DNA of 64,000 nucleotides from the NCBI RefSeq assembly GCF_014652215.1, contig NZ_BMYJ01000005.1, positions 1 through 64,000 of the forward strand, read 5' to 3'. A program made the translations under genes and the position numbers. Positions within the stretch are counted from its first letter, which is position 1. Each line of letters opens with the position of its first letter. The notes under the pieces were generated by a model, which was given only the letters and a program-made list of their open reading frames with translations, was not told the origin of the DNA and made no database searches. Below are positions 35,957 to 45,621 of the stretch, one piece after another. The DNA comes from Neogemmobacter tilapiae. Lineage in GTDB: Bacteria > Pseudomonadota > Alphaproteobacteria > Rhodobacterales > Rhodobacteraceae.

Positions 35957-36390
35957 ACACACGGCCCAGCCTGACAATCATTCGCCAGATCAAGGCCCCA
36001 CCCGCAAGGGTCTTTGCCGCCCTGACCCAACCCGACCTGATGATCAAATGGTGGAGCCCGGATACCGGGCCAACCGTCAGCGTGATGGCCGATGTTCGGC
36101 CCGGCGGGCGTTTCAGCATCGTCTTTCGCATGGCAAACGGGCAGGAACACAATCCGCAAGGCGTTTATCAGGAAATCCTTCCCGATCAGAAACTGGTCTT
36201 CACATGGGAATGGCCCGGAAGCGCGGAAAAGGAATCGCTCGTCACCTTCCGGCTGGCCGCGAAAGACGGTGGCACGGAACTGATCCTGACGCATGAACAA
36301 CTACCCGACGCCGAGGCTCAGATCAGCCACGAACGCGGCTGGAACGGCCTTTTGAACCGCTTGGACATCTTTATGGGGAAATCGCTTTGA
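35953..36390 (+). CDS. SRPBCC (AHSA1-like) domain protein
   Basis: 145 aa. START/Bet v1-like fold of the AHSA1 type: IIRQIKAPPARVFAALTQPDLMIKWWSP, FSIVFRMANGQEH, GVYQEILPDQKLVFTWEW, and a C-terminal HERGWNGLLNRLDIFM. Such proteins bind hydrophobic ligands in a central cavity; the ligand here is unknown. ArsR-SRPBCC pairs recur widely in bacteria. The start overlaps arsR (ATGA) and the stop overlaps the GST gene (TTGA). Confidence 0.88.
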   Translation: MNTRPSLTIIRQIKAPPARVFAALTQPDLMIKWWSPDTGPTVSVMADVRPGGRFSIVFRMANGQEHNPQGVYQEILPDQKLVFTWEWPGSAEKESLVTFRLAAKDGGTELILTHEQLPDAEAQISHERGWNGLLNRLDIFMGKSL

Positions 36391-37031
36391 CCGACCTGAT
36401 CCTGACCACCTTTGATTGGGTGCCCGACCTACCGCGCGGCTATGTGCGTGACCTGCGCGTGCGTTGGGCTTTGGAAGAGGCTGGGCTGCCTTACCGCGTG
36501 GAAAGAGTGGCCTTTGGCGACCGCAGGGCCGAACATTTCGCCCATCAACCCTTTGGCCAAGTGCCTTGGTTGACCGATGGCCCGCTGTCGATCTTTGAAA
36601 GCGGCGCGATCCTTTTGCATCTGGCACAACAAAGCCCGGCGCTGATGCCGCACGATGTGGCGGGGCGCAGTCTTGTCACCGAATGGGTCTTTGCGGCACT
36701 GAACTCGGTCGAGGCGGCCAGCCTGCCCTGGTCGATTCTGGTCTTTTCCGGCATTTGCGCGGATCAACCGGGCCGCGCGCCGCTGGACGCTTTTCTCAAG
36801 GCGCGGCTGACACATCTGGAAACTGTGTTGCAAGCGCGCGAATGGCTGGCCGGGGCGTTTTCGGTGGCAGATATTCTGATGGTCGATGTGCTGCGTCTGG
36901 TGGATCGTTTGAAAGGCTTGGGTGATTATCCGGAATGCCGCGCCTATGTCGCGCGGGGCACGGCCCGCCCGGCCTTTGTCAAAGCACATGCCGATCAGAT
37001 GGCGCATTTCGCAGCGGCGGATGGGCGTTAA
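36387..37031 (+). CDS. Glutathione S-transferase family protein
   Basis: 214 aa. Thioredoxin-like N-terminal domain (LRVRWALEEAGLPYRVERVAF, then FGQVPWLTDGPLSIFESGAILLHLA, the glutathione-site P and E-S) followed by the helical C-terminal domain. The start codon is TTG and overlaps the previous stop (TTGA), so translation is coupled to the SRPBCC gene. With the upstream ArsR and SRPBCC it forms a three-gene operon; the physiological substrate is unknown. Confidence 0.82.
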   Translation: MTDLILTTFDWVPDLPRGYVRDLRVRWALEEAGLPYRVERVAFGDRRAEHFAHQPFGQVPWLTDGPLSIFESGAILLHLAQQSPALMPHDVAGRSLVTEWVFAALNSVEAASLPWSILVFSGICADQPGRAPLDAFLKARLTHLETVLQAREWLAGAFSVADILMVDVLRLVDRLKGLGDYPECRAYVARGTARPAFVKAHADQMAHFAAADGR

Positions 37032-37113
37032 AGCGGCGGGCGGTGGTTTCAGCTTTTGTTTTCGACGACAACCAAATTTGTTTTTGTCTATTATTTTCAA
37101 TTATTTGCCAAGC

Positions 37114-37129
37114 ATTTCACGCGTGAAAT
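37114..37129. repeat. 16-bp palindrome ATTTCACGCGTGAAAT (copy 1)
   Basis: Perfect palindrome in the AT-rich gap between the GST and TauE genes, 53 nt before the TauE start. An identical copy lies at 49392-49407. It could be a repressor site; the partner is unknown. Confidence 0.6.
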
Positions 37130-37181
37130 CCCAAAATGCACCCACTTTCCCAGCCACCAAATCTCCTCTAAACCCGGGCCC

Positions 37182-37946
37182 ATGTTCGAACTCGCCACCC
37201 ACCTCGCCCTTCTCCTCATCCTTGCCGCTTTCATTGCCGGTTTCGTCGACGCCATCGCGGGGGGTGGGGGTCTGATTTCCGTGCCGGCCCTGCTGCTGGC
37301 CGGGGCCTCTCCCTTGGAAACCTTGGCGACCAACAAACTCCAGGGCAGTTTCGGGGCGGGCACCGCGATGATCACCTACGCCCGCGCCGGGCATGTGAAC
37401 CTGCGGGAACAGGGTTTTGTGGCCGCCACCGCCCTGCTGGCCGGGGCCTGCGGGGCCTTCTTTGCCTATCTGATCCCTGCCGAAATCCTGCGGATGGTGA
37501 TGCCCGTCATTCTGATCGCCATCGCCCTGTTCTTCGCCTTCAAACCCGGCCTGACCGATGCCGACCGGCATCAAAGGCTGTCCAAACCCGTCTTCACCTT
37601 CACCGCCGTCCCCCTGATCGCCGCCTATGACGGGTTGTTCGGGCCGGGAACGGGGTCGTTCTTCATGCTGGCCTTCGTTCTGCTGGCAGGCATGGGCCTT
37701 TTGAAAGCCACCGCCCATACCAAGGTCGCCAATCTGGCCTCGAATATCGGCTCGCTGCTGGTTTTCATCCCCTCGGGCCATGTCTGGTGGATGACCGGCG
37801 GCTGCATGGCCCTGGCCCAGATTGCAGGGGCGGCCATCGGGGCAAGGCTCGCCATGCGGATCGGGGCGGGGCTGATCAAGCCGCTGCTCGTCCTCACCTC
37901 CACCGGCATGGCCCTGCGACTGATCTGGCAGGCCTATTCCGGCTGA
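37182..37946 (+). CDS. TSUP family transporter (TauE/SafE)
   Basis: 254 aa with 7-8 membrane spans. It has the TauE/SafE signature GFVDAIAGGGGLISVPALLLAG near the N-terminus and a repeated GLFGPGTGSFFMLAF in the second half. These proteins export sulfite, sulfoacetate or similar anions; the substrate is not readable. ATG 37182 is preferred over an in-frame start 42 codons upstream, which would span the palindrome region. Its end overlaps convergent zapE by 13 nt. Confidence 0.87.
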   Translation: MFELATHLALLLILAAFIAGFVDAIAGGGGLISVPALLLAGASPLETLATNKLQGSFGAGTAMITYARAGHVNLREQGFVAATALLAGACGAFFAYLIPAEILRMVMPVILIAIALFFAFKPGLTDADRHQRLSKPVFTFTAVPLIAAYDGLFGPGTGSFFMLAFVLLAGMGLLKATAHTKVANLASNIGSLLVFIPSGHVWWMTGGCMALAQIAGAAIGARLAMRIGAGLIKPLLVLTSTGMALRLIWQAYSG

Positions 37947-39025
37947 AGCCCCCAATCCGCCCCCTGCATTTCCCGCAAGCGGCTGGCCGTCCGCTCAAAC
38001 TCGAACGAACCCTCCCCTTCAGCATAAAGCCGTTCAGGAATATCGGCGGCGGAACAGATCAGCCGCACCTTGCCCTCATAAAGCGCATCAATCAGCGTCA
38101 CGAAACGCTTCGCCTCGTTATAATTGCTGGACGAAAGCCGAGGGATATCCTCCAGCACCAACACCCGTAGGGCCCCCGCGATCGCCAGATAATCCGCCGG
38201 GCCCAAGGCCCGCGCGCAAAGATCCCAGAATGTCGCCCTTCCCACCCCATTGGCAAAGGCCGGCACCACCACCTTGCGGCCTGTCACCACCAGTTCCAAG
38301 GGAGCGGGCTTTTGCCCGCCCGTCAGATCCTCGAAAACCCCATCCAACGCCGCCTGCGTCCCCGGCCCTGCGGGCGCGAAATAGACCTGCGCACCTTGCA
38401 GCCTATGCTGGCGATAGTCATTCGGGCTTTCCAGATGATGCACCTGCATCCTGTCGCGCAAATAATCGATGAAGGGCACAAACAAGGCCCGGTTCAACCC
38501 ATTCTTATACAAATCCTCGGGCGGGCGGTTCGAGGTGGCAACGATCACCACCCCCTGATCCATCAGCATCTGGAACAACCGCCCCACGATCATCGCATCG
38601 GTGATGTCGGTGATCTGCATTTCGTCAAAGGCCAGCAATTGCAGCCCCCGCCCCAGATCGGCGGCGACCGGGGCAAGCGCGTCATCCACCCCCTTTTGCC
38701 GGGCGGCATGCATCCCGCGATGCACCTCTTGCATGAAGGCGTGGAAATGCACCCGCCGCTTGCCCGCAATCGCCACCTGATCGGTGAACAGGTCCATCAG
38801 CATCGACTTGCCCCGACCCACCCCGCCCCAAAGATAAAGCCCCTTCGGTGGCGTTATCGGTTTTGCAAACAGACCCGACAAAAGCCCCGCCTTGCGCGGC
38901 GGATTGTCTTGCAGCCATTGCCGCAGGTTTTCCAGCACCGGCAGCAAGGCCCTCTGGGCCGGATCAGGCTTGATGACCCCTTCGGCCACCCGTGAATCGT
39001 AGATCTGAATCAAACTGTCCTGCAT
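37934..39025 (-). CDS. zapE: Cell division protein ZapE (AFG1-type ATPase)
   Basis: 363 aa. P-loop ATPase of the AFG1/ZapE family: Walker A GGVGRGKS at residues 67-74, HFHAFMQEVHRGMHAAR, Walker B LLAFDEMQITDITDAMIVGRLF and sensor VATSNRPPEDLYKNGLNR. In E. coli ZapE acts at the Z-ring late in division and under low oxygen. Convergent with the TauE gene. Confidence 0.92.
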   Translation of the reverse strand: MQDSLIQIYDSRVAEGVIKPDPAQRALLPVLENLRQWLQDNPPRKAGLLSGLFAKPITPPKGLYLWGGVGRGKSMLMDLFTDQVAIAGKRRVHFHAFMQEVHRGMHAARQKGVDDALAPVAADLGRGLQLLAFDEMQITDITDAMIVGRLFQMLMDQGVVIVATSNRPPEDLYKNGLNRALFVPFIDYLRDRMQVHHLESPNDYRQHRLQGAQVYFAPAGPGTQAALDGVFEDLTGGQKPAPLELVVTGRKVVVPAFANGVGRATFWDLCARALGPADYLAIAGALRVLVLEDIPRLSSSNYNEAKRFVTLIDALYEGKVRLICSAADIPERLYAEGEGSFEFERTASRLREMQGADWGLQPE

Positions 39026-39107
39026 TTCGCCTGATTAGCCCGCCCTTGCCACGGGCAAAACCCCCTTCGCCCTTTTCCATCGCCCCGGCTTTCGCCAATA
39101 TAGCGGC

Positions 39108-40025
39108 ATGGCCCGACCCGCCCCAAAACACGAACGCCGCTTCTATGCCGCCAACCGCGCCTTCGGTCGCTTTGGCATTCGCCAGTTCTACCCCGAACTT
39201 ATGCCAGCCCCCCATTGGCACGGCCATATTGAGGCCAATTTCACCAGCGGCTTTGTCATGGATTATCAAGTCGATGGCCGCCCCATCACTTTGCCCGCTG
39301 ATCGCTTGATTCTGTTCTGGGCCGGTGTGCCCCATCAACTCACCCGCATCACCCCCCTGCCAGAGGCCACCCCCCGCCTCAGCAACATTTACTTACCGCT
39401 CGACGCCTTTCTGATGATGCCCCAGATCGTGCCCCTCCAACTGGCCCTCTTGGGCGGTGCCGTCATCGTTCTGCCCCCCGAATTGTGTGGCCTTGACCAT
39501 GTCCAGCGTTGGTATGCCGACTATCGCAGCAATGATTTTGAACGAACCGAAATTGCCAAGGCCGAAATGAATGCTCTGTTCCGCCGTGCTGCCCTTCACG
39601 GTTTCAACTACCTTCTCCCCCCTTGGCGCGATTCGGCCGAAGATCGCGCCCTCTCCTCGGTTCACATCCGACACAGCGTCGCAATGGTCCGTCACGCACT
39701 GGAAAACCTTGATCGACCTCTTCGCAACGCCGACATCACCGCGGTCACCGGCCTGCACGAAAACTACGCCCTCTCGATCTTTGCCAAAACCATGCGCCTT
39801 CCCCTCAAGCAGTTTGTCATCCGCATGCGGCTCATGCGCGCCCGCGCCTTGCTTGTGGAAAGCCGCATGGCGATTGCCACTGTCGCCGAAAGATCCGGCT
39901 TCACCTCGATCAGCCAGTTCTACCATCAGTTCCGGCAAGCCTATGGCCTGACCCCGGATGCCCTTCGCCGCGACTATCTGGCGATGGCCGAGGCCGAGGA
40001 TGATACGCTTTTTGCCTCGGGCTAG
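39108..40025 (+). CDS. AraC family transcriptional regulator
   Basis: 305 aa. An N-terminal cupin sensing domain (PHWHGHIEANFTSGFVMDYQVDGRPITLPADRLILFWAGVPHQL) and a C-terminal pair of helix-turn-helix motifs (LKQFVIRMRLMRARALLVESRMAIATVAERSGFTSISQFYHQFRQAYGLTPDALRR). The layout is like MelR and other sugar-responsive members. Its target is unclear; it sits before mgtC and an ene-reductase. Confidence 0.87.
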   Translation: MARPAPKHERRFYAANRAFGRFGIRQFYPELMPAPHWHGHIEANFTSGFVMDYQVDGRPITLPADRLILFWAGVPHQLTRITPLPEATPRLSNIYLPLDAFLMMPQIVPLQLALLGGAVIVLPPELCGLDHVQRWYADYRSNDFERTEIAKAEMNALFRRAALHGFNYLLPPWRDSAEDRALSSVHIRHSVAMVRHALENLDRPLRNADITAVTGLHENYALSIFAKTMRLPLKQFVIRMRLMRARALLVESRMAIATVAERSGFTSISQFYHQFRQAYGLTPDALRRDYLAMAEAEDDTLFASG

Positions 40026-40111
40026 CGCCTTTCTGCGCCCGCCCGCCCTCATGCGGGGAACCCCATTGCCCTTTCACCGTTTCCCGCTGCAACCTTGTTC
40101 AGGGGAACCCC

Positions 40112-40618
40112 ATGCTTGCCGATGTCTCTGCCGCCCTTCTTGCCGATTTCCGCGATCCTTTTCAGGCGGTTCGTGCCGAAACGGCCCTTGTCCGCCTTTT
40201 GGCCGCCGCAGCCTTGGGCGCGGTTATCGGCATTGAACGCGAGTATCGCGCCAGCGCCGCCGGATTGCGCACCCATATCCTTGTTGCCATGGCGGCCTGC
40301 CTTTTCACCCTCATCTCGGCGGAAATCATCGCCTCTGAAATGTCTGGTGGCATCCAGCAAACCACGGACCCCCTCCGCCTGATTGAGGCCGTCACCGCCG
40401 GCGTCGCCTTTCTTGCCGCCGGTTCCATCATGACCTCTGGCGCAAAGGTGCACGGTTTGACCACGGGCGCCGGTATGTGGATGGCCGGGGCCATTGGTCT
40501 TGCCTGCGGCAGTGGCCGCCTGCCCTTGGCAATCATGGCCACAGTGCTGGCGGTCATGGTGCTTTGGCTTCTCCGCCATGTTTCGGCCCGCATCCGCCCC
40601 GACCAACCCTCCGATTGA
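40112..40618 (+). CDS. MgtC/SapB family membrane protein
   Basis: 168 aa, 4-5 membrane spans. Family motifs: LLAAAALGAVIGIEREYRASAAGLRTHILVAMAACLFTL and VTAGVAFLAAGSIMTSGAKVHGLTTGAGMWMAGAIGLACGSG. MgtC proteins modulate Mg limitation responses and F-type ATPase; many homologues have no such proof. It lacks the extra C-terminal domain of Salmonella MgtC. AGGGGAACCCC precedes the ATG. Confidence 0.88.
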   Translation: MLADVSAALLADFRDPFQAVRAETALVRLLAAAALGAVIGIEREYRASAAGLRTHILVAMAACLFTLISAEIIASEMSGGIQQTTDPLRLIEAVTAGVAFLAAGSIMTSGAKVHGLTTGAGMWMAGAIGLACGSGRLPLAIMATVLAVMVLWLLRHVSARIRPDQPSD

Positions 40619-40733
40619 CCCAAAGCCGCCCTTGGTCAGCCTATCGACATTGCCCTGCGAAAAATCGTACCTATCTTGCCCACCACAGCGCCGGTCAAGC
40701 CATGACCGCCTTGGCCATCCCAAAGGAAATCCC

Positions 40734-41834
40734 GTGACCGACAACAGCCTGAACACCGATCTTTTCGCCCCTCTAGATCTTGGCGAATTGCAGCTTGCCA
40801 ATCGCATCGTCATGGCACCACTGACCCGCAGCCGCGCCACAGACGAAGGCGTTGTCGGACCCTTGCAGGCCACCTACTACGCCCAACGCGCCACCGCCGG
40901 CCTGATCATCGCCGAGGCGACAAACATTTCTCCCCAGGCCCGCGGTTATGGCGCCACCCCCGGCATCTGGTCCGAAGAACAGGTTGCGGGCTGGAAATTG
41001 GTCACCGATGCTGTCCACGCGGCTGGGGGCAAGATCATCTGCCAGCTTTGGCATGTGGGTCGCTATAGCCACAATGATCTGCAACCCGGTGGTCAGCCCC
41101 CCGTTGCCCCCTCGGCCATCCGCGCCGAAGGGCAGACGAACACCAACACGGGAAATAAGGATGTTTCCATGCCCCGCGCCCTGGAAACCGCCGAAATTCC
41201 CGCTTTGATCGCAGACTATGTTCGCGCGGCCCGGAATGCCCGCGCCGCTGGCTTTGATGGGGTCGAGGTGCATTCGGCCAATTGCTACCTGCTGGAACAG
41301 TTTCTGCGCGATTCCACCAACCAGCGCACGGATGCCTATGGTGGCTCCATCGAAAACCGGACCCGTCTTGTCCTCGAAATCGTTCAGGCCGTGCTGGGTG
41401 TCTGGGAACCCGGTCGGGTCGGTATCCGCCTTTCACCGGTCACCACTGGCGTCGGCAATACCCCCCTCGACAGCGATGTTATGGCGACCTACGGCCATCT
41501 GATCCGTGCTTTGAACGCCTTTGGTCTGGCCTATATGCACATGGTCGAAGGCGTCACAGGTGGCACCCGTGACATTCCCCCCGGCATTGATCTAGAGCCG
41601 CTGCGCGAATTGTTCGATGGTCCTTACATCGCCAACAACGGCTATGATCTGGAATTGGCCCAGACACGCCGTGCTGCGGGTAAACTGGATCTCGTGGCCT
41701 TTGGTCGCCCCTTTATCGGCAACCCCGATCTGGTAAACCGCCTGCGCCACGACCTGCCACTCATCAACGCCCCACGCGACGCCTATTATGGCGGTGGCGC
41801 CAAGGGCCTGACCGATTGGCCAGACGCCGCCTAA
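40734..41834 (+). CDS. Old yellow enzyme family alkene reductase
   Basis: 366 aa from GTG 40734 with AAAGGAAAT upstream; longer frames extend into mgtC. FMN TIM barrel of the NemA/OYE type: NRIVMAPLTRSRAT, ICQLWHVGRYSH, GFDGVEVHSANCYLLEQFLRDSTNQRTDAYGGSIENR with the substrate-binding HxxN, and LVAFGRPFIGNPDLV. It reduces activated alkenes and nitro esters with NAD(P)H. The natural substrate is unknown. Confidence 0.9.
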   Translation: MTDNSLNTDLFAPLDLGELQLANRIVMAPLTRSRATDEGVVGPLQATYYAQRATAGLIIAEATNISPQARGYGATPGIWSEEQVAGWKLVTDAVHAAGGKIICQLWHVGRYSHNDLQPGGQPPVAPSAIRAEGQTNTNTGNKDVSMPRALETAEIPALIADYVRAARNARAAGFDGVEVHSANCYLLEQFLRDSTNQRTDAYGGSIENRTRLVLEIVQAVLGVWEPGRVGIRLSPVTTGVGNTPLDSDVMATYGHLIRALNAFGLAYMHMVEGVTGGTRDIPPGIDLEPLRELFDGPYIANNGYDLELAQTRRAAGKLDLVAFGRPFIGNPDLVNRLRHDLPLINAPRDAYYGGGAKGLTDWPDAA

Positions 41835-41838
41835 GTCA

Positions 41839-42393
41839 TCAGCCCTGCTGGCGGGGAAAGGGGCGACTTAACCCCTTTGCCCCCGCCAGCCCAAAACGCC
41901 AAGGCCGTTCCTGCGCCTGCGAAATCCCGATCCGAGGCCCTCTCCACAGCGCGGGCCCGGTGTCCGCAAAGGGGATCAGTTGCAGCTCTCGCCCATCAAA
42001 GGCTTTTCCATCATCGTCCGGTTCAATGCCCAAAGCCTGCGCCAGCCGCCCCGGCCCCGCGCAAAGCGGACCTTGGCCGCGCCGCGCCTGCATCTGTTCC
42101 AGACCCGCATCCGGTGCCAAGGCGCGGATCAGCACCGCTTCACCCCGCCGACCCACCACATTCAGGCACAGATGGATCCCATAAGACCGATAGACATAGG
42201 CATGACCTGCCGGACCAAACATCGTTGCGTTGCGTGGTGTTAACCCCCTGAAGCTGTGCGAAGCGGGATCGTCTAGGGCATAGGCCTCGGTCTCGATGAT
42301 CAGGCCACCGGCTCCCCGAACCAACAATCGCGCCCCGATGAGGGCGCGCGCCAGCGTCACAACATCCAGATCCGGGTCGAAAGGCGGAAACAT
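41839..42393 (-). CDS. mpg: DNA-3-methyladenine glycosylase (AAG/Mpg type)
   Basis: 184 aa from ATG 42393 (AGGGAAA site). Mpg fold excising alkylated purines: LLVRGAGGLIIETEAYALDDPASHSFRGLTPRNATMFGPAGHAYVYRSYGIHLCLNVV contains the catalytic Glu and the DNA-intercalating Tyr region, and LCAGPGRLAQALGI follows. It is convergent with the ene-reductase, leaving 4 nt between stops. Confidence 0.9.
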   Translation of the reverse strand: MFPPFDPDLDVVTLARALIGARLLVRGAGGLIIETEAYALDDPASHSFRGLTPRNATMFGPAGHAYVYRSYGIHLCLNVVGRRGEAVLIRALAPDAGLEQMQARRGQGPLCAGPGRLAQALGIEPDDDGKAFDGRELQLIPFADTGPALWRGPRIGISQAQERPWRFGLAGAKGLSRPFPRQQG

Positions 42394-42499
42394 GGCTTTC
42401 CCTGTGGCCGTATCATGCAAGTAAACACTGGCCTACCAGCCATGCAACCTTTTGCCTTTTGGCGCGTTGCTGCGGGCACCGCTTGGCAAAGAGGGTTCC

Positions 42500-43195
42500 G
42501 TGCAAGACATCACCGCCTTTGATTGGCCCCGGCTGCTCTGGGGCACGGCCCCGCCACTTTTCCTGCTGGAAATCGCCTTTCGGGTTCTGGTTATCTGGCT
42601 TTGGACCGCGGCCCTGCTGCGTTGGATCGGTGGGCGCAGCATTGCCCAGTTGTCCATCGTCGAGTTTCTGCTGGTCATTGCGCTGGGCTCGGCTGTTGGC
42701 GACGCGCTTTTCTACCCCGAGGTGCCGCTGCTGCATGCGATGGTGGTCATTCTGCTCATCGTGCTGCTGGACAAGGCGGTTGATCTGGCCCTTCGCCGCT
42801 GGCCCAAGGCCAAGGCGGTGATTGACGGTCTACCCGTCGAGGTGCTGCGCGACGGACGCATCCTCTGCGATGGGCTGCGCGCCCGGCGGCTCAGCACGCT
42901 GGAATTGATGGAGCTTTTGCGTTTGAAGGGCATCGACAATCTGGGCAGCTTGCGACGCGCCTATCTGGAACCTTCGGGTGATATTTCGATCTTTCGTGCC
43001 GATCCTCCGCGACCTGGGCTTTGCATCATGCCACCCGTGGAACGCGATCCAGCCAAATCCGGCTCTGGCCCCGTAGCACGGCGCGATGAACCGTCTTGCT
43101 GTCGCAACTGTGGCCAATTGGGAATGGCAGATCAGGATCAATGCGGGGAATGCGGCGGGCAAGGCTGGGTCAAGGCGGTCCTTCCACAGGCGTGA
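42500..43195 (+). CDS. DUF421 membrane protein with C-terminal cysteine ribbon
   Basis: 231 aa from GTG 42500 (AGAGGG upstream); a TTG at 42452 is possible. About three N-terminal spans (LLEIAFRVLVIWLWTAALLRWIGGRSIAQLSIVEFLLVIALGSAVGDALF), then the YetF/DUF421 cytoplasmic domain (DGLPVEVLRDGRILCDGLRARRLSTLELMELLR). Unusually, the C-terminal tail carries CC..C and C..C (C200, C201, C204, C215, C218), like a zinc ribbon. Function of the family is unknown; Bacillus members affect spore/vegetative envelope or germination traits. Confidence 0.82.
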   Translation: MQDITAFDWPRLLWGTAPPLFLLEIAFRVLVIWLWTAALLRWIGGRSIAQLSIVEFLLVIALGSAVGDALFYPEVPLLHAMVVILLIVLLDKAVDLALRRWPKAKAVIDGLPVEVLRDGRILCDGLRARRLSTLELMELLRLKGIDNLGSLRRAYLEPSGDISIFRADPPRPGLCIMPPVERDPAKSGSGPVARRDEPSCCRNCGQLGMADQDQCGECGGQGWVKAVLPQA

Positions 43196-43433
43196 GAAAC
43201 GGCTTCCTAACCTTGCAGCCCATGACCAATAGAATGGTGCCATGTCGGCGCCAAGGCGCAAAGTTTGACCGGTCCGATCAGCCTTCAGACAATCGTCCTG
43301 CTATCCCGTTTGAGGCATAAGCTCCGGGCGGATTTGCAAAACCCCGCAGCATGACCTGTTTCCGGTTATTGGCTTTACCTACTGGTCGACCTGCCGCTGC
43401 CGCATCCCGCCCGCCAAAGCTTAAAGCCGAACC

Positions 43434-44423
43434 TCAGGTCGAACCCGGATCTGCCGCGCGCAGTAAATCCTCCAAGGCCACGGTCATGGCCGAATCGTCA
43501 GCCAATTCCAACCGCACCGGCAATGTCAGCACCCGCCCTTGCAGGGCCGTTGGCAGCCGTGTTGCGTCCTTTTCCGTTGTCACCAGTTCGGCCCCCAAGG
43601 CTTTGGCTTCCGCCATCAATCGCCGCATCAGCCGCTCATCCAAAGGCTGATGGTCTTCCAGCGCCACCGTCTGCGCCACATCGGCCCCCAGATTCCGCAA
43701 GGTCGCAAAGAATTTCTCGGGACGTCCGATGCCCGCAAAGGCCAACACCCGCTGGCCTTGCCAATCCATCCCCGTTTGCAGCGGCCGCAGCGCCCCCTCG
43801 ATCCGCATGGGCCCGCTATAGCCCGCCGCAAACCGCTGTCTCGCCCCCTCAGGCCCAATCACCAGCACCAGATCGGCGCGCCGCAGCCCACGCCGCACGC
43901 TTTCCCGCAGCGGCCCTGCTGGCAAACACCGTCCGTTCCCCCAGCCCATTTCCGCATCCACCACCACGATGGACAGATCCTTCATCACCGCCGGATTCTG
44001 GAACCCATCGTCCAGCAGCACCACCCGGGCCCCCGCCTTTTCCGCCGCCATCACCCCTGCCGCCCGGTCCTTTGCCACCCAAACCGGACAGAACGCCGCC
44101 AGCAGCAAAGGTTCATCCCCCACATCCTCGGCCTGATGCCTCTTCGGGTCCACAAGCACCGGTCCTTCCAGCCGCCCGCCATAGCCCCGGCTGACCACAT
44201 GCACCCCTTCCAGCCGCCCCGCCAGCCAGATCGCCGTTGGCGTCTTTCCCGTTCCCCCCACGTTCAGGTTCCCCACGCAGATCACCGGCACCCCTGCCCG
44301 ATAACCCACCCGCCCCACCCGCCGCGCCGTTGCCCAGCCGTAAAGCCACCCCAAAGGGGCCAACAGCCGCGCCTGCCATCCCGGCGCTTCCGGCGGGTTC
44401 TGCCAGAAACCCGGCGCTCTCAT
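43434..44423 (-). CDS. lpxK: Tetraacyldisaccharide 4'-kinase
   Basis: 329 aa. Phosphorylates the lipid A precursor at the inner membrane. The family P-loop [17 protein letters not shown] (GGTGKT residues 56-61) and [43 protein letters not shown] are intact. The N-terminus [27 protein letters not shown] provides the membrane helix. ATG 44423 overlaps the kdtA-like stop (ATGA). About 240 nt downstream to DUF421 hold nothing recognisable. Confidence 0.93.
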   Translation of the reverse strand: MRAPGFWQNPPEAPGWQARLLAPLGWLYGWATARRVGRVGYRAGVPVICVGNLNVGGTGKTPTAIWLAGRLEGVHVVSRGYGGRLEGPVLVDPKRHQAEDVGDEPLLLAAFCPVWVAKDRAAGVMAAEKAGARVVLLDDGFQNPAVMKDLSIVVVDAEMGWGNGRCLPAGPLRESVRRGLRRADLVLVIGPEGARQRFAAGYSGPMRIEGALRPLQTGMDWQGQRVLAFAGIGRPEKFFATLRNLGADVAQTVALEDHQPLDERLMRRLMAEAKALGAELVTTEKDATRLPTALQGRVLTLPVRLELADDSAMTVALEDLLRAADPGST

Positions 44424-45598
44424 TGATCTTCCCCCAGCATCCCCCGGATCATCTGCACGGCCCGTTCCGTCGTTTCCGCCCCGTCGCTCGCCACAGCCCA
44501 GGCCGATTGTGCCAGACGCGCCGTCCGGTCCGGCGACAACAGATCCCCCAAAGCCTCCGCCAGATCGGCCCCGCTCGCCACCGAACGCGCCGCCAAGGCC
44601 GCCCCCAGCCGCCCGAAAGCCGCCCCATAACCCCCCGGCCGCGGCCCATGAATGATCGCCGACCCCAAGGCCGCCGCTTCCATCGGGTTGCGCAGGCAAC
44701 CCTGCGCCGAAAGACTGCCGCCCAGCCAGCTGATCGGTGCCAGCCGATACCACAGCCCATATTCCCCCGGATCGCCCACCAGATAGACTTCCGTCTCGCT
44801 GTCCGGCTCTTCCCCCGACATACGGCAGGCCACATCCAGCCCCGCCTCCGCCAGCCGCCCCTTCAACGCCCCCGCCCGCTCCAGATCCGCCGGCGCCAGG
44901 ATCAGCAGCAACCGATGCGCCAGCCGTTGCGCCGCCCGATGCGCCTCGATCACCGCCCCCTCTTCCGCCTCTGGCACCGCCGCCGCAAACCACATCGGCC
45001 GCGTTCCAATCGCCTCGGCCAGCGCTTGCCGGTCCGCCTCCACCGCGGGAATCGCCGCACTCGCCTCTTCCATCCGGCCCGCGACCTGAACCCCCTCCAG
45101 CCCCGCCTTCCGCAACGCCCGCGCCGCCGTTTCATCCAGCGCAAAGGCCTGGCTCACATGCCCCAGACTTTGCCGCAGCAGCCCCGGCCACCAGCCCCCC
45201 CGCGCCAGCTGCGGCACCCGCCCATTCACCATGGCCACCGGAACCCCACGTGCCCCCAACTCCGCCAGCAAGGTCGCCCGCACCTCCCCCCCCGACAGGA
45301 TCAGCGTATCCGGTCGCCAATGATCGAGAAACGCCTTGATCGGCGCTGGCGCATCCTCCGGTGCCACATCATGCAGCAGCCCCCCCGCTTCCCCCCCCGT
45401 CATCAGCACATTGTGCCCATCGTCCCGCACCAAACGCCGCCCCAGTTCTGCCAGCGTTCCCGCCGTCTCCCCATCCGACGAATGCAACCAGATCAGCCTG
45501 CCCGGTGGCCGGACAGGCTGTTCCGCCCCAGGGGGCAGCATCGGCGCAGGTCTTGCCCCGAACAGATTGTAAAGGCTCAGGCCCAACGAACGGGGCAT
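44420..45598 (-). CDS. Divergent Kdo transferase-like protein (GT30 family)
   Basis: 392 aa, shorter than E. coli WaaA (425). It aligns along the whole GT30 fold: [15 protein letters not shown] to the SVGE base region, and [31 protein letters not shown] to the AFVGGSL…NPLEAAA…GP end. However, METELWPNL is replaced by SGGEVRATL and RHPER by ADLER, and the N-terminal membrane helix is weak. Such genes sit next to lpxK and DUF4170 in related genomes. It could be a specialised glycosyltransferase or have lost activity. Confidence 0.75.
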   Translation of the reverse strand: MPRSLGLSLYNLFGARPAPMLPPGAEQPVRPPGRLIWLHSSDGETAGTLAELGRRLVRDDGHNVLMTGGEAGGLLHDVAPEDAPAPIKAFLDHWRPDTLILSGGEVRATLLAELGARGVPVAMVNGRVPQLARGGWWPGLLRQSLGHVSQAFALDETAARALRKAGLEGVQVAGRMEEASAAIPAVEADRQALAEAIGTRPMWFAAAVPEAEEGAVIEAHRAAQRLAHRLLLILAPADLERAGALKGRLAEAGLDVACRMSGEEPDSETEVYLVGDPGEYGLWYRLAPISWLGGSLSAQGCLRNPMEAAALGSAIIHGPRPGGYGAAFGRLGAALAARSVASGADLAEALGDLLSPDRTARLAQSAWAVASDGAETTERAVQMIRGMLGEDQ

Positions 45599-45621
45599 CA
45601 CATTCCTCAGAAACGCATTCC

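Noticed and set aside
43196-43433. Small gene or RNA between DUF421 and lpxK
   Set aside because: No frame with a ribosome site, no strong hairpin and no recognisable RNA motif; left as plain spacer.
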